In this document: in pieces, positions 4,208 to 5,180 of the stretch
Layout: each line of letters starts with the position of its first letter
Numbering within the stretch: the first letter of the stretch is position 1
DNA from: Bacillota bacterium
Lineage (GTDB): Bacteria > Bacillota > Clostridia > Christensenellales > Aristaeellaceae
DNA: 5,180 nt
Assembly: GCA_023392395.1 (NCBI GenBank)
Contig: JAEVZE010000250.1
Span: 1 to 5,180 of the forward strand
Direction: 5' to 3'
Translations under genes and position numbers: made by a program
Notes under the pieces: generated by a model
Seen by the model: the letters and a program-made list of their open reading frames with translations, nothing else
Told to the model about the DNA's origin: nothing
Database searches by the model: none

Positions 4208-5180
4208 TCAGTTTACGGCGATCCCCTGCGCGCCGACTTCCGGCAGGCGTGTGTTCTCGTAGATCTGAACCAGCGCCGGATGGCCCTCGCACTCGATCAG
4301 GAACACGCTGATGGACCCCATCGCGCCGTTTAGCACATACAAAAACTCGCCACAGGGGTCGATGGCGCTGTCGATCGGAGCGCCGTTCATCAAAGGCGTC
4401 GAGGGAACGCTCTCGATCAGCCGCAGCTCTCCATCCCGGGAGACGTGGTACAGAGAAATCGTGCCAGTGGCCGCGTTGGACGTGTAGGCGAAGCGCCCAT
4501 CCGGCGTGACCGAAACCCAGCAGGTGGCGCCCTGATGGTTGAGCACCGTGCCGCTGATCACCTGAAGCGCGCCGCTGTCTTCCAAGCGATAGCTGGACAG
4601 CGCGTTGGGGCCTACCTCCGAGACCAAAAGAACGCCGCGTTTTGTGAAGGCCATACCGAACGGGCCGCTGCCGCTCGAGGCGGTAGCCACCGGGTTTGTC
4701 AGAAGACCGCTGGGCAGTACCCGGAATGTGACCAGGAGGTTTACGCCCCGCTCGCTCACCACAAGAAAGCGGCCGTCCGGGCTGAACAAAACGCAGGACG
4801 GCAGGACGGTGGCCGGGCCCAGCGGCACCATAGAACCGGGGATTGGCGTGAGCGCTCCGCTGTGATCCAGCATAAAGCCGCTCAAGTTGGCGGCGATCCC
4901 CCCGCCGCCCGCGTTTGCCACATAGACGAGATTCCTGCTGACCGCAATGCTGATAGGCCTTACGCCGCCAGAAGGCACGACGCTGACCAGCACCGGACAG
5001 CCGTGCTCCAGCCGGAAGCTTGAGACGGTGTTGTTACCCGCGTTGACCGCCAGGAGGAACCTACCCTCTTCGTCCAGCACCAGAGCGCCTTGGGAGCTCA
5101 GCGGATCAACGACCGCCACCCCGGTACCGCTGCCGCCGGTCGCAACCTCTTCCCGAAAGCGGAGTGCGCCGCATAGATCG
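4208..5180 (-). CDS. Beta-propeller 'lactonase family' protein, N-terminus outside the window
   Basis: A seven-bladed beta-propeller protein of the family often annotated as lactonase or 6-phosphogluconolactonase-like; the actual substrate is unknown and many members have no shown activity. The frame stays open from the stop (TGA, minus strand, 4208-4210) to the window edge, giving 323 visible residues, so the gene is 5'-partial. A GTG at 5117-5119 is in frame but lacks a Shine-Dalgarno sequence, and the residues before it (VATGGSGTG) continue the usual family opening before SQGALVLDEEGRFLLAVNAG. Blade repeats are clear: VLFSPDGRFLVVSE, MAFTKRGVLLVSE, VSVTPDGRFAYTSN and AIDPCGEFLYVLN, each followed by a short strand such as TISLYHV or SISVFLI. 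No catalytic residues can be assigned, and a signal peptide cannot be judged without the N-terminus. It is convergent with the DegV-family gene, so it belongs to another transcription unit. Confidence 0.85.
   Translation of the reverse strand, partial: DLCGALRFREEVATGGSGTGVAVVDPLSSQGALVLDEEGRFLLAVNAGNNTVSSFRLEHGCPVLVSVVPSGGVRPISIAVSRNLVYVANAGGGGIAANLSGFMLDHSGALTPIPGSMVPLGPATVLPSCVLFSPDGRFLVVSERGVNLLVTFRVLPSGLLTNPVATASSGSGPFGMAFTKRGVLLVSEVGPNALSSYRLEDSGALQVISGTVLNHQGATCWVSVTPDGRFAYTSNAATGTISLYHVSRDGELRLIESVPSTPLMNGAPIDSAIDPCGEFLYVLNGAMGSISVFLIECEGHPALVQIYENTRLPEVGAQGIAVN

Noticed and set aside
4445..5023. A 192-codon plus-strand open frame opposite the propeller gene
   Set aside because: The minus strand shows regular propeller blade repeats. 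The plus frame is rich in R, A and H with no domain and no ribosome site.

Overview
The window is a GC-rich stretch of bacterial chromosome. It has dense coding, strong AGGAGG/GGAGG ribosome binding sites, a DegV-family protein and a Clostridia-style radical SAM protein. Together these suggest a high-GC member of the Bacillota (Clostridia, perhaps a gut or anaerobic lineage). That placement is an inference from gene types and style, not from a marker gene. No rRNA, tRNA, CRISPR, transposase or phage gene is visible.

Layout: (1) 1-180, plus strand, is the tail of a TetR-like transcriptional regulator. (2) 181-414 is non-coding and crowded with inverted repeats, including a terminator for the regulator and a bidirectional terminator shared with the next gene. 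(3) 415-1431, minus strand, is a 338-residue protein that aligns by eye, almost end to end, with the radical SAM enzyme encoded next to it. It lacks the CxxxCxxC iron-sulfur motif and the GGE motif, so it looks like a radical SAM pseudoenzyme. (4) 1432-1619 is a divergent promoter region with a nested, nearly concentric inverted repeat. (5) 1620-3017, plus strand, is an intact radical SAM enzyme with a SPASM-like C-terminal part and an extra four-cysteine tail. (6) 3018-3210 is a GC-rich spacer with several hairpins. (7) 3211-4074, plus strand, is a DegV-family (FakB-like) fatty-acid-binding protein. (8) 4075-4207 holds a strong intrinsic terminator. (9) 4208-5180, minus strand, is a beta-propeller 'lactonase family' protein whose N-terminus lies outside the window.

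The central point of interest is the divergent pair of an intact radical SAM enzyme and a cysteine-less paralogue. The two share one putative control region and keep the same helical N-terminal domain. The simplest idea is that the paralogue is a non-catalytic partner, scaffold or regulator of the enzyme. DegV lies downstream of the enzyme on the same strand and could be co-transcribed with it, which would loosely link the enzyme to lipid or fatty-acid handling, but the 193-base gap makes this uncertain. The TetR tail and the propeller gene show no clear functional tie to the pair.
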